From: Caulobacteraceae bacterium
Lineage (GTDB): Bacteria; Pseudomonadota; Alphaproteobacteria; Caulobacterales; Caulobacteraceae
DNA: 64,000 nt
Direction: 5' to 3'
Assembly: GCA_947478785.1 (NCBI GenBank)
Contig: CANJXI010000005.1
Location: forward strand, 25,613 to 89,612
In this document: in pieces, positions 52,362 through 60,904 of the stretch
How the letters are laid out: every line of letters starts with the position of its first letter
How positions within the stretch are numbered: the stretch's first letter is position 1
Program-made: the position numbers and the translations under genes
The notes under the pieces: model-generated
The model's database searches: none
Seen by the model: the letters and a program-made list of their open reading frames with translations, nothing else
What the model was told of the DNA's origin: nothing

Positions 52362-53356
52362 GCGGCCCGCGCCGCGCCGGCCGCGCAGCGGGCGAGCGCC
52401 GCGTCCACGAGGAACCCACCGCCCTCCTGCAGGGCCCGCATCGCGCCCGCGGCGGCGGCGAGGCCGGTGATCGGGTCGGCCAGGGCGTCGCCCAGGAAAC
52501 GCGGTTGGCCGCGCGCCCGCCGCACGAGCCCGCCGGCCGCCGCCGCGTCGTCGCCGAAGGCCACGCGGTCGCTCGCCTCGCTCGTCCAGCCGTAGCCGCT
52601 GATAGCCACCCAGACGAGGCCCGGATTGGCCGCGAACAGCACGTCCGGCGTCAGGCCCATCTGCTGGAAGGCGCGCGGGCGGGCGCCGGTGATCACCACG
52701 TCGGCCGTCGCCATGGCCTCGCCCAGCCGCGCCACATCGCCCCGGTCGCCTGGATCGAAGTCGCCCAGGGACTTGCCGCCGTTGAGGCGCGCATGCAGCG
52801 CCGGCATGGTAAGGCGCGTCGGGTCGGGACGGCCACGGCTTTCGAGCTTCGTGACGCTCGCGCCCATGGCCGCCAGCACGCCGCCGCAGAGCGGGCCCGC
52901 CCACATGCTGGAGAGGTCGATGACGTTGAGCGGGCCCGAGCGCCTGGCGCCGGCCGCGCGGCGCTCAAGCACCGCGTCGGGGCGGTCGGCCGAGACCTCG
53001 CCGACGCCCGCGATGGGCAGGGCGAGCAGGCGGGCCTGATCGACAAGTCCGCGCCAGGGCCGCTCGCGGACGATCCGGATGATGGTCGGCCAGCCCGCGT
53101 CGACGTCGGCCTCCAGCCAGGCCGGGACCATCTCGCGGTCGGTCTCGCGCGGCAGGTTGACCGCGATCCAACCGTCGGCGGCCCGCACCAGCCGGCAACT
53201 GCGGTTGGGTGACCACAGGCCCGGCGGCTTCAGATCCAGCATGCCGGTGCGGTCGGCGACGCTGGCGACATCGATGTCCACCGGACGCCCGAGGACCGCC
53301 GAGCGCATGGCGATCTCGTGGGCCAGCGCGCGGAAGGTCGCGGCCAGCCCGGTCAC
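52358..53356 (-). CDS. CaiB/BaiF-type CoA-transferase, apparently permuted
   Basis: A 332-residue protein. The segment NVIDLSSMWAGPLCGGVLAAMGASVTKLESRGRPDPTRL in the second third matches the normal N-terminal core of CaiB/BaiF (family III) CoA-transferases, yet the first third (NRSCRLVRAADGWIAVNLP ... TIIRIVRERPWRGLVDQAR) resembles the segment that follows the core in ordinary members. The order looks circularly permuted or the gene is a shortened rearranged form. The usual catalytic Asp region (GYGWTSEASDRVAFGDD) is present. It overlaps the enoyl-CoA hydratase and amidohydrolase genes by 4 bp each. Confidence 0.75.
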   Translation of the reverse strand: MTGLAATFRALAHEIAMRSAVLGRPVDIDVASVADRTGMLDLKPPGLWSPNRSCRLVRAADGWIAVNLPRETDREMVPAWLEADVDAGWPTIIRIVRERPWRGLVDQARLLALPIAGVGEVSADRPDAVLERRAAGARRSGPLNVIDLSSMWAGPLCGGVLAAMGASVTKLESRGRPDPTRLTMPALHARLNGGKSLGDFDPGDRGDVARLGEAMATADVVITGARPRAFQQMGLTPDVLFAANPGLVWVAISGYGWTSEASDRVAFGDDAAAAGGLVRRARGQPRFLGDALADPITGLAAAAGAMRALQEGGGFLVDAALARCAAGAARAA

Positions 53357-54333
53357 GGACCCGGCTCGTCCACCAGGCCCCAGGCCAGCGCGGTCGCAAG
53401 GTCGATGGGATAGCCAGTCAGCGCCATGTAGGCCGCCCGATGGCGGCCGATCCGGCGCGGGATGGTGGCCGTGCCGCCGGCCCCCGGGACCAGGCCCATG
53501 GAGACCTCCGGCAGGCGGAAGCTCGCCCCGGCCGCGCCCACCACGCGGGCGGCCGCCGCCGTCACCTCGATCCCCGCGCCGACGCAGGCCCCGTGGGCGT
53601 GGACGGTGACCCGCGCGCCCAGCCGGGTGACCAGGGCGGCGGGCGAGCGCAGGGCGCGGATGGCGTGGGCGATCCCGGGATCGGTCGCCTGGCCGAACTC
53701 GTTGAGGTCGCCGCCGGCGCTGAACGACGGGCCCTCGCCGGTCAGGAGCACCGGCCCCGCCGAGGGGTCGGCCAGCGCCCCCTCCAGGGCATCGACCAGG
53801 GCGTCGCGCATCCGGGCGTCGAAGGCGTTGCGGGCGTCCGGGCGGGTCAGCCGGATATGAAGCGCATCGCCGTCGCGGCTGAGGGCCAGCCGGGGCGCGT
53901 CCTCGTCGCCCCGCTGTTTCACCGGCGTGCGGATGCGCCAGGCCTTCAGGGACGCGCTGGCCAGCAGCATGGAATAGGCCAGCGACTCCACGACCAGCGC
54001 CTGGTCGAGCGGCAGGGACAGCGTCAGGCGCAGCACCTGGGCGGCCACGCCGGCCGCCACCGGCTGTTCAGCCACCACCGATTCGAGCCGGACAAGCGCC
54101 GCCTCAAGCGCCTCGGGCGCGAGGCCCACCCAAGGCGCCGGCGCGGCCGGGTCGGCGCTCAGCAGGATGTCGAAGGCCTCGAGGCCGGATGTCGGAAGCG
54201 GACCGTCGCGGCAGACGCCCACCCGCACGACGCCTGGGCCCTCCGGCAACGGGTCGCCGACGGAGACGACCGCCAGACCCAGTCCGCCCGCCTCGGCGAG
54301 CGCGGACAGGGCGCTTTGGAGGTCGTAGGCCAT
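53353..54333 (-). CDS. Enoyl-CoA hydratase/isomerase family protein with N-terminal extension
   Basis: A 326-residue crotonase-fold protein. The crotonase core occupies about residues 145-320 (RLTRPDARNAFDARMRDALVDAL, GPSFSAGGDLNEFGQ, AHGACVGAGIEVTAAA, SMGLVPGAGGTATIPRRIG). Conserved oxyanion-hole residues are seen in the GPSFSAGGDLNEF and GACVGAGIE segments. The first 130 or so residues are an unusual extra domain that resembles the beginning of another crotonase-like sequence but lacks the signature motifs. Reaction: probably hydration or isomerisation of a CoA ester. Starts 6 bp after the ligase gene ends. Confidence 0.8.
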   Translation of the reverse strand: MAYDLQSALSALAEAGGLGLAVVSVGDPLPEGPGVVRVGVCRDGPLPTSGLEAFDILLSADPAAPAPWVGLAPEALEAALVRLESVVAEQPVAAGVAAQVLRLTLSLPLDQALVVESLAYSMLLASASLKAWRIRTPVKQRGDEDAPRLALSRDGDALHIRLTRPDARNAFDARMRDALVDALEGALADPSAGPVLLTGEGPSFSAGGDLNEFGQATDPGIAHAIRALRSPAALVTRLGARVTVHAHGACVGAGIEVTAAAARVVGAAGASFRLPEVSMGLVPGAGGTATIPRRIGRHRAAYMALTGYPIDLATALAWGLVDEPGP

Positions 54334-54339
54334 GGCGCC

Positions 54340-55845
54340 TCAGGCGGCGGGGACGCCGGTCCTGGAAAGCTCCTGCTTCAGCACCCGGCGCAGCAGCTTG
54401 CCGGTCTCGTTGTACGGCAGCTCGGCGCGGAACTCCCAGGTCTCGGGCGTCTTGGTGGAGCGCAGCTGGGACTTCACCAGGGCGGAGAGGTCGGCCACCG
54501 ACGGCGCCTCGCCCCGGGCCACGATCACGGCCGCCACCCGCTCGCCCCACTGGTCGTCCGGCACGCCCAGCACCGCCACGTCGGCGATGCCCGGATGCTG
54601 GCGCAGCACGTCCTCGATCTCGCCCGGCGAGATGTTCTCGCCGCCGCGCACGATGACGTCGTCCAGCCGGCCCTCGACGAACAGGTAGCCCGCCTCGTCC
54701 AGCCAGCCGCCGTCGTTGGTGGCGAACCAGCCGTCGCTCTGGATGGCCTTCTTGTGCAGGTATTCGCCGGCCACCTGCTCCCCGCGAACATAGACCTCGC
54801 CGGAGACGCCGGGCGCGACGACATTGCCGTCGGGGTCGCGGATCTCGAGCTCCAGCGCGGGCAGCGGGCGGCCCACCGAACCCAGGCGCCGGCGGACGTC
54901 CGGATCTTCCGAACTCAGCGCCTCGCGATGGTCGTCGGGCCCCAGCACCGAGATCGTCGAACTGGTCTCGGTGAGGCCATAGGCGTTGACGAAATCCACG
55001 TGCGGCAGAAGCTTCAGCGCACGCGCGATCACCGCCTCGGGCATGCGACCGCCGCCATAGGACAGCGCGCGGAGCGCCGGCAGGCCCTCGCCCCTGGCCT
55101 CCAGAACATCGAGGATGCGGCCCAGCATGGTGGGCACCACCATGGCGTGGGTGATCTGCTCGGCGGCGGCGGCGTCCACCCATTCCTCAGGCGTGAAGGC
55201 CGCCAGGTAGACGATCCGGCGCCCGGAATAGATGCCGCTCAGCACCGCCGAGATGCCGGCGATGTGGTAGGGCGGCACGCTGACCAGGGCCGCCTCGTTC
55301 TCCTCGGAGCCCATGAACTCGACACTGGAGATCACATAGGAGGTCAGGTGCCGGTGGCGCAGGACGGCGGCCTTCGGCTCGCCCGTGGTGCCGCTGGTGA
55401 ACAGCAGGACGGCGATGTCGGGATCGACGAAGTCCAGTTCCGCGGCCCGGCGCGCCGGCTCCAGGCACGCGGCCTCGAAGTCCGAGCGCGCCAGCAGCGT
55501 CACGCCCTCGACCCCCTTGAGCCTGGGCAGCATGTCGTCGTCGACCACCGCCACCGAGGGCGCGGTGCGCGACAGCAGCTTGCGCAGGTCGGGGTCGGCC
55601 AGCCGGTAGTTCAGCGGCGTGAACGGCCGGTCGCAGAGCGCGCTAGCCATGATCGCGGCCGGCAGCGCCCAGCCGTTGGTGCCCACGAAGACCACCTTGT
55701 CGCCCGTGAAGCCGCAGAGCCAGCCCGCCGCCGCCTTGGCCCGCAGCGACAGTTCCTCGTAGGTGAGGCCGCCCGCCAGCGGGCCGATCGCGACGCGTTC
55801 GGGAAAGGCCCCGGCGGCCATCTCCAGGAGAAGCGAGGTGTGCAT
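54340..55845 (-). CDS. Class I adenylate-forming acyl/aryl-CoA ligase
   Basis: A 501-residue AMP-dependent synthetase. ATP signature LLFTSGTTGEPKAAVLRH, aryl/acyl-binding YGLTETSSTISVLG, the motif DGWFATNDGGWLDEAGYLFVEGRLDDVIVRGGENISPGEIE and the C-terminal Lys of NETGKLLRR are present. It likely activates an aromatic or branched acid to its CoA ester as the first step of the operon's pathway. It starts 3 bp after the stop of the small upstream gene and is followed by the hydratase gene 6 bp on. Confidence 0.9.
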   Translation of the reverse strand: MHTSLLLEMAAGAFPERVAIGPLAGGLTYEELSLRAKAAAGWLCGFTGDKVVFVGTNGWALPAAIMASALCDRPFTPLNYRLADPDLRKLLSRTAPSVAVVDDDMLPRLKGVEGVTLLARSDFEAACLEPARRAAELDFVDPDIAVLLFTSGTTGEPKAAVLRHRHLTSYVISSVEFMGSEENEAALVSVPPYHIAGISAVLSGIYSGRRIVYLAAFTPEEWVDAAAAEQITHAMVVPTMLGRILDVLEARGEGLPALRALSYGGGRMPEAVIARALKLLPHVDFVNAYGLTETSSTISVLGPDDHREALSSEDPDVRRRLGSVGRPLPALELEIRDPDGNVVAPGVSGEVYVRGEQVAGEYLHKKAIQSDGWFATNDGGWLDEAGYLFVEGRLDDVIVRGGENISPGEIEDVLRQHPGIADVAVLGVPDDQWGERVAAVIVARGEAPSVADLSALVKSQLRSTKTPETWEFRAELPYNETGKLLRRVLKQELSRTGVPAA

Positions 55846-55848
55846 CGG

Positions 55849-56157
55849 TCAGTCGGACGAGGGAAGCGGCTTGGCTTCCTTCAGCGTCAGCGGCCGGCCG
55901 TTCGCCGTCAGCGACCCCTGGCCGGCCTTGCTGCACAGCAGTTCCAGGCCGGACTCGGCGTCCACATAGCGCTTGCCCGCGGCGACGCCGCCCTGGTGGT
56001 CGGCCGACAGGGCCAGGCCCTCGGGCGCGGCCTCGGCGATCGGCGTCACCGGATGGCCGCCGCACTCCAGGACGATGTCGCCCGTGGGCGGGCGCACGAC
56101 GACGACCTCGGCGCTGCACACCGAACTCTTCAAACGCGAACCAGGCTTGAATTCCAT
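55849..56157 (-). CDS. Small hypothetical protein heading the CoA-linked operon
   Basis: A 102-residue protein of unrecognised family. It has three cysteines (SSVCSAEVVVVRPPTGDIVLECGGHPVTP ... LELLCSKAGQG) and a basic end (LKEAKPLPSSD). Similar small proteins appear next to adenylate-forming ligases in actinobacteria and alphaproteobacteria in my experience, but their role is not established. The Cys pattern might bind metal. ATG 56157 follows a weak site; the frame opens upstream to 56211, but that segment is basic and unlikely to be translated. Confidence 0.6.
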   Translation of the reverse strand: MEFKPGSRLKSSVCSAEVVVVRPPTGDIVLECGGHPVTPIAEAAPEGLALSADHQGGVAAGKRYVDAESGLELLCSKAGQGSLTANGRPLTLKEAKPLPSSD

Positions 56158-56369
56158 GTCATCACTCTTGTTCGGGAAGGACCGTCGGGCGCCCCGCCCT
56201 CTGGCCTTCATATCCCAGGTTTCCAGATAAACTCTATGATCGAACGGCGCGCGGTTGGCGACAGGCTTGATGGGCGGCCGGGGTTTTGGCGCGCCGGATT
56301 TTCCCCTAGCTTCACCGCGCGCCGTCGGTCACAGCAGTCTTCCGACCCCATCTCCAGTCAGGAGTTCTC

Positions 56370-57200
56370 ATGAGTTTAGTCGAGTTCGAGGGCGCCGGCG
56401 TGCGGCTGGCCGCCGATGTGTCGGGACCGGAGGACGGCAAGCCGGTGGTGTTCCTGCACGGCGGCGGCCAGACCCGCGGCTCGTGGGGCAAGGCGCTGAG
56501 CGCGGTCGCCCAGCGGGGCTATCGGGGCATAAGCCTCGACCTGCGCGGCCACGGCGAGAGCGGCTGGTCGCCGGACGGGGACTACGGGATCGAGCGCTAC
56601 GCCGAGGACGTGGGCGCGGTGGTGGGCGCGCTGGGCAAGCCGCCGATCCTGGTGGGCGCCTCGCTGGGCGGCCTGGCTTCCCTGGTGGCGGTGGGCGAGA
56701 TGAAGGCGCCGGCCGCCGGCCTCGTGCTGGTCGACGTCGCGCCGCGCATAGGCTCCACCGGCGCCAGCAAGATCGGCGCCTTCATGAACAGCGCCCCCAA
56801 CGGCTTCGCCTCGCTGGACGAGGCGGCCGACGCTGTCTCGGCCTACCTGCCGCACCGCCCGCGTCCGAAGAACACCAGCGGCCTGATGAAGAACCTGCGC
56901 CTGCGCGACGACGGGCGGCTGCACTGGCACTGGGACCCGGCCTTCCTGAAGTCCGTCCGGCCCGACGCCCTGGCGCATCGCGACCGGCTGGAGGCGGCGG
57001 CCCGGGGCCTGACCCTGCCGACCCTGCTGATCCGCGGCGGCCTCAGCGAAGTGGTCAGTCCCGAGAGCGCCCGCGATTTCCTGGCGCTCGTCCCGCACGC
57101 CGAGTTCGTCGACGTGGCCGGCGCCGACCACATGGTGGCGGGCGACGCCAACGACGCCTTCAACTCAGCCGTCCTGGACTTCATCGACCGCCACGCCTGA
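56370..57200 (+). CDS. Alpha/beta hydrolase
   Basis: A 276-residue alpha/beta hydrolase with the oxyanion-hole motif VVFLHGGGQTRGSW, the nucleophile elbow GASLGG (Ser98), an acid in LIRGGLSEVVSPE and catalytic His in GADHMVAGD. It probably hydrolyses an ester or a lactone. Divergent from the CoA-linked operon with 210 bp between starts, which may contain a shared regulatory region, so the enzyme may belong to the same pathway. Confidence 0.88.
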   Translation: MSLVEFEGAGVRLAADVSGPEDGKPVVFLHGGGQTRGSWGKALSAVAQRGYRGISLDLRGHGESGWSPDGDYGIERYAEDVGAVVGALGKPPILVGASLGGLASLVAVGEMKAPAAGLVLVDVAPRIGSTGASKIGAFMNSAPNGFASLDEAADAVSAYLPHRPRPKNTSGLMKNLRLRDDGRLHWHWDPAFLKSVRPDALAHRDRLEAAARGLTLPTLLIRGGLSEVVSPESARDFLALVPHAEFVDVAGADHMVAGDANDAFNSAVLDFIDRHA

Positions 57201-57202
57201 GG

Positions 57203-57232
57203 CCCCTCTCTCCCGGCGAAGCCGAGAGGAGA
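57203..57232. repeat. Palindromic CTCTCTCCC-type intergenic repeat, copy 3
   Basis: CCCCTCTCTCCCGGCGAAGCC...GAGAGGAGA forms an imperfect hairpin directly after the hydrolase stop, between two convergent genes. Related to the repeats at 10410-10441 and 46428-46460. Confidence 0.5.
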
Positions 57233-57240
57233 TGGGTGGG

Positions 57241-59565
57241 TCAGCCCTTTTCGCCGGCCTCGATCAGTTCGAGGATCTTCGTCGGTGTCAGCGGGAGGTC
57301 CAGGCAGCGGGCGCCGAAGGGGGCCAGCGCGTCGGCGATGGCGTTGACCATGGTCGGCGGCGCGATGATCGCCCCGCCCTCGCCCACGCCCTTGAATCCG
57401 CCTTCGGAGTCAGACGGCGTGATGATGTGGCAGTATTCGATCTCGGGCACGTCGTGGATGGTCGGGATCATGTAGTCCTTGAAGGTCACCGCGGTCGGGT
57501 TGCCATACGCATCGTAGGCGATCTCCTCCAGCAGCACCCCGCCGATCCCCTGGACGACGCCCCCGGCGATCTGGCCTTCGACGATCGCGGGATTGATCAT
57601 CACCCCGCAGTCCTCGCTGGCGATCCAGCGCAGGATCTTGACCACGCCGGTCTCGGCGCTGACCTCGCAGACGCAGGCGTGGGCGGCGTTGGAGAACACG
57701 ATGGGCGGCGGCCGGTAGCGGTACTGCGCCTCCATCCCGGGCTCCATGCCCGGCGGCAGGCGGTCCAGCGTGAAATAGGCCGCCTCGGCGATCGCCTGCA
57801 CGGTGGTCGAGACCTCGGCCACCCCGGCCACGCTGATCTGGCCGCCCTCGATGCGGATGTCCGCCGGGTTGGCGTTGTGCATGTGCGCCGCGATCGCCTT
57901 GACCTTGTCGGCGAGGATCCGCGAGGCGTGGCTGACCGCCCCGCCGCCGGAGACCGCCTGGCGGCTGCCGCCGGCGCCGGGACCGAAGCCGCCGCGGGAG
58001 GAATCGTCCTCCAGCACCGTCACGTCGGCCACATCGACGCCCAGCTGGTCGGCGGCGATCTGGGCCATGGTGGTCTGGGTGCCGTGGCCTTGCGAGTGGG
58101 TGCTGACGACCACGCTGACCTTGCCGGAGGGATCGAGCCGGACGTGGGCGCTGTCGGTGCTGAACGGCCCGCCCATGGCCATGGTCGTGGGCTCCACATA
58201 GACCGCCACGCCCAGGCCCAGGTAGCGGCCCTCGGCGCGGCCCCTGGCCTGCTCGGCGCGGAAGGCCGGGACATCCACCTTGGCCAGCGCCAGCTCCAGG
58301 GTCTCGCACGGGGTGACGCCATGGACCACCATGCCGCTCGGCATGGCGTAGGGCTGGTCGGCGGCGGTCATCAGGTTGCGTTCGCGCAGCACCAAGGGGT
58401 CGATGCCGATCTGCCGGGCGGCCACGTCCATCATGGTCTCGCGCGCCAGGGACTCCATCGCCCAGGGCCCGCGATAGGCCGCCTGGCCCACGGTGTTGCT
58501 GTAGTAGGACACCGCCCGGTAGGCGAGCTTGGGAACCCGGTAGGCGCCCGTGAACAGCATCATCGCGAAGGTGTTGCAGTCGTTGGAATGCGGATAGCAG
58601 CCCACGTTGCAGGCGTAGTCGAGGTCGGCGGCCAGCAGCAGGCCCTCGGCGTCGAGCGCCAGCTTGATGGTGATCTCCTGCTCGCGGGCCTGGCTGGCGG
58701 ACGTCAGGTTCTCCAGCCGGTCCTCGATCCACTTCACCGGGCGGCGCAGCTTGAGGCTGGCGGCGATCGCGGCCACCTCCTCGCGCCACGGCTGGATCTT
58801 CAGGCCGAAGGCGCCGCCGACGTCCTTGCTCAGCACCTTCACGCTGGTCTCGGGCAGGTCGAACAGCAGCGAGACATAGCGCGCCGCCATGTGCGGGCTC
58901 TGGCACGACAGGTGGAGGGTGAGCTCGCCCTCGCCGTGTGGGGCCACGACGATGCCCCGGGTCTCCATGGAGACGTGGGCCTGGCGCTGGTGGCGGATCG
59001 TGCCGGTGACGACGTGTTTGGCGCTGGCGAAGATCGCGGCGATCTCCGGGTCGTCCGGCGTGGCGGCGGCGACGCCCACATTGTCGGTATAGCCGTCGTG
59101 CACCGGGGCGCCGTCCCTGGCCTGGGCGATGGTGACCACCGGATCCTCGGCCTCGTAGTCGACCATTACCAGGCCCGCGCCGTCCTCGGCGATATAGCGG
59201 TTGTCGGCGACCACGATCGCCACCGGATCGCCGACGTAGCGCACGTGGCCGTCGGCCAGGGTCCGCACCGTGGGCCCCGACCCGCGGCCGGCGAAGGAGT
59301 TGAAGAGGTCGAGCCCGAAGTGGGCGAAATCGGCCGCCGTATAGACGGCGCGGACGCCCGGCAGCGCGCGGGCGGCCTCCAGGTCGAGGCTCTTGATGCG
59401 CGCGCGCGCATGGGGGCTGCGCACGAAGGCCGCCTCCAGCATGCCGGCCAGGACCACGTCGTCCACATAGAGGCCACGGCCGACGAGGAGGCGGCGGTCC
59501 TCCTTGCGCGGGACACGCTGGCCGACGAAGCGGGCGGCCACGCCGCCGGGCGGGGAGGCGCTCAC
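57241..59565 (-). CDS. Molybdenum hydroxylase large subunit (xanthine dehydrogenase family)
   Basis: A 774-residue molybdopterin-binding catalytic subunit. Key motifs: KDVGGAFGLK (Mo-cofactor contact), AYRGPW (active-site loop), and GVGEGGAIIAPPTMVNAIADAL near the C-terminus with the catalytic Glu. The loop AYRGPW differs from the AYRCSFR of form I CO dehydrogenase, so this is not a typical CO-oxidising enzyme; aldehyde or heterocycle oxidation is likely. The GTG start at 59565 overlaps the 2Fe-2S gene stop (4 bp). Confidence 0.9.
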   Translation of the reverse strand: MSASPPGGVAARFVGQRVPRKEDRRLLVGRGLYVDDVVLAGMLEAAFVRSPHARARIKSLDLEAARALPGVRAVYTAADFAHFGLDLFNSFAGRGSGPTVRTLADGHVRYVGDPVAIVVADNRYIAEDGAGLVMVDYEAEDPVVTIAQARDGAPVHDGYTDNVGVAAATPDDPEIAAIFASAKHVVTGTIRHQRQAHVSMETRGIVVAPHGEGELTLHLSCQSPHMAARYVSLLFDLPETSVKVLSKDVGGAFGLKIQPWREEVAAIAASLKLRRPVKWIEDRLENLTSASQAREQEITIKLALDAEGLLLAADLDYACNVGCYPHSNDCNTFAMMLFTGAYRVPKLAYRAVSYYSNTVGQAAYRGPWAMESLARETMMDVAARQIGIDPLVLRERNLMTAADQPYAMPSGMVVHGVTPCETLELALAKVDVPAFRAEQARGRAEGRYLGLGVAVYVEPTTMAMGGPFSTDSAHVRLDPSGKVSVVVSTHSQGHGTQTTMAQIAADQLGVDVADVTVLEDDSSRGGFGPGAGGSRQAVSGGGAVSHASRILADKVKAIAAHMHNANPADIRIEGGQISVAGVAEVSTTVQAIAEAAYFTLDRLPPGMEPGMEAQYRYRPPPIVFSNAAHACVCEVSAETGVVKILRWIASEDCGVMINPAIVEGQIAGGVVQGIGGVLLEEIAYDAYGNPTAVTFKDYMIPTIHDVPEIEYCHIITPSDSEGGFKGVGEGGAIIAPPTMVNAIADALAPFGARCLDLPLTPTKILELIEAGEKG

Positions 59566-60038
59566 GCCGCGGTCCCCTGGGCGAGCCTGCGGGCGGCGCG
59601 CAGGATCCCCTGGTAGCCGGTGCAGCGGCAGAGGTGGCCCGACAGCGCGTCGCGCAGGGCCGCCTCCGTGGGCCTGGCGCCGTCGGCGGTCAGCGCCGCC
59701 AGCGTCATCACGATGCCTGGCGTGCAGAACCCGCACTGCAGGCCGTACTCGTCCTTCATCGCCTGCTGCGCCGGGTGCAGCGTCCCGTCGGCGTGGGCCA
59801 GCCCCTCGACGGTGACCACGTCACGGCCGTTGGCCTGCACCGCCAGCATCAGGCAGGAGCGCACGGCCAGGCCGTCCACCATCACCGTGCAGGCGCCGCA
59901 GACCCCGTGCTCGCAGCCCAGGTGCAGGCCGGTGCGCCCGGCGTCGATCCGCAGGAAGTCGCCGAGCGTGCGGCGCGCCTCCACCTCGGCGCGGACCGCC
60001 TCGCCGTTCACCGTCACTTCGATACTGTGTTGGCTCAT
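59562..60038 (-). CDS. Molybdenum hydroxylase 2Fe-2S subunit
   Basis: A 158-residue electron-transfer subunit with two [2Fe-2S] clusters: the plant-ferredoxin-like GCEHGVCGACTVMVDG and the C-terminal CGFCTPGIVMT ... CRCTGYQGI. It passes electrons from the Mo site to FAD. It overlaps the FAD subunit stop and the large-subunit start by 4 bp each. Confidence 0.93.
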   Translation of the reverse strand: MSQHSIEVTVNGEAVRAEVEARRTLGDFLRIDAGRTGLHLGCEHGVCGACTVMVDGLAVRSCLMLAVQANGRDVVTVEGLAHADGTLHPAQQAMKDEYGLQCGFCTPGIVMTLAALTADGARPTEAALRDALSGHLCRCTGYQGILRAARRLAQGTAA

Positions 60039-60904
60039 GCCGCCCTCTGCTCGGCCAGCGCCTGGCCCACGGTGCGTTGGAAGATCCGCCCGGCCACCTT
60101 GCGGCGGTAGGCGGCGCTGGCGTGGCCGTCCTCCATGGGATCGGTTTCGGATACCGCCAGCGCGGCGATCCCGGCCAGGTCGAGGCCTGTGGCCGACTGG
60201 CCGGTCAGGGCCTGCTCGGCCTTGCGGCTGCGCATCGGCGTCGGCCCCATGCCGAACCAGCCGACGCCGGCGCGGCTGATCCTGCCGCCCTCCACGACGA
60301 GGGCGCAGACGAAGCCCACCAGGGCGAAGTCGCCGGGCCGCCGGGCGACCTCCTCGACGATCAGCCGCGTGCCGGCCGGCCATTCGGGGAAGTGGACGGC
60401 GGTGACCAGTTCCTCGGGCTCGAGCGCCGTGGTGTAGGGGCCCAGGAAGAAGTCGTCGGCCGCGATCCGGCGCACGCCGCGGGCCGAGCGCGCCTCGATC
60501 ACCGCCCCCAGCGTCAGCGCCGTCGCCGGGTATTCCGCCGCCGGCTCGGCCAGCGAGATGGAGCCGCCGATCGTGCCTCGGTTGCGGGTCTGGTGATGGC
60601 CGACCAGGGCCGTGGCCTTGGTCAGGCCGGGCGCATGGGCCGCCACCGTCGGATCGGCCAGGATCTGCGCCTGGCGGGTGGTGGCGCCGATGCGCACCGC
60701 CCCCTCGGCGCGGCTGACGCCCGACAGCGCGGCGATCCGGTTGATGTCGACGATCAGCGACGGCGTCGCCATGCGCAGCGCCAGCAGCGGCATCAGCGTC
60801 TGGCCGCCGGCCAGGATGCTCACGTCGCCGGCCGCGTCGGCCAGGTGCTGCACCGCTTCCTCGATGGTGTCGGGGACCACATAATCGAAGGGCGCGGCCT
60901 TCAT
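60035..60904 (-). CDS. Molybdenum hydroxylase FAD-binding subunit
   Basis: A 289-residue FAD subunit of the xanthine dehydrogenase/CO dehydrogenase type. FAD-contact motifs SILAGGQTLMPLLALRM and NRGTIGGSISLAEPAAEYPA are present, with a CODH_C-like end. It transfers electrons from the iron-sulfur subunit to the final acceptor. Its start overlaps the coxG-like gene stop by 4 bp. Confidence 0.92.
   Translation of the reverse strand: MKAAPFDYVVPDTIEEAVQHLADAAGDVSILAGGQTLMPLLALRMATPSLIVDINRIAALSGVSRAEGAVRIGATTRQAQILADPTVAAHAPGLTKATALVGHHQTRNRGTIGGSISLAEPAAEYPATALTLGAVIEARSARGVRRIAADDFFLGPYTTALEPEELVTAVHFPEWPAGTRLIVEEVARRPGDFALVGFVCALVVEGGRISRAGVGWFGMGPTPMRSRKAEQALTGQSATGLDLAGIAALAVSETDPMEDGHASAAYRRKVAGRIFQRTVGQALAEQRAA

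Noticed and set aside
53209..56373. A 1054-codon open frame on the + strand across the CoA-linked operon
   Set aside because: It lies wholly antisense to four well-supported genes and its translation is rich in Gly, Arg, His and Val without recognisable motifs. It is a side effect of GC-rich third positions.
57232..59616. A 794-codon open frame opposite the Mo-hydroxylase large subunit
   Set aside because: Mirror of a GC-rich gene; the minus-strand frame has all family motifs.
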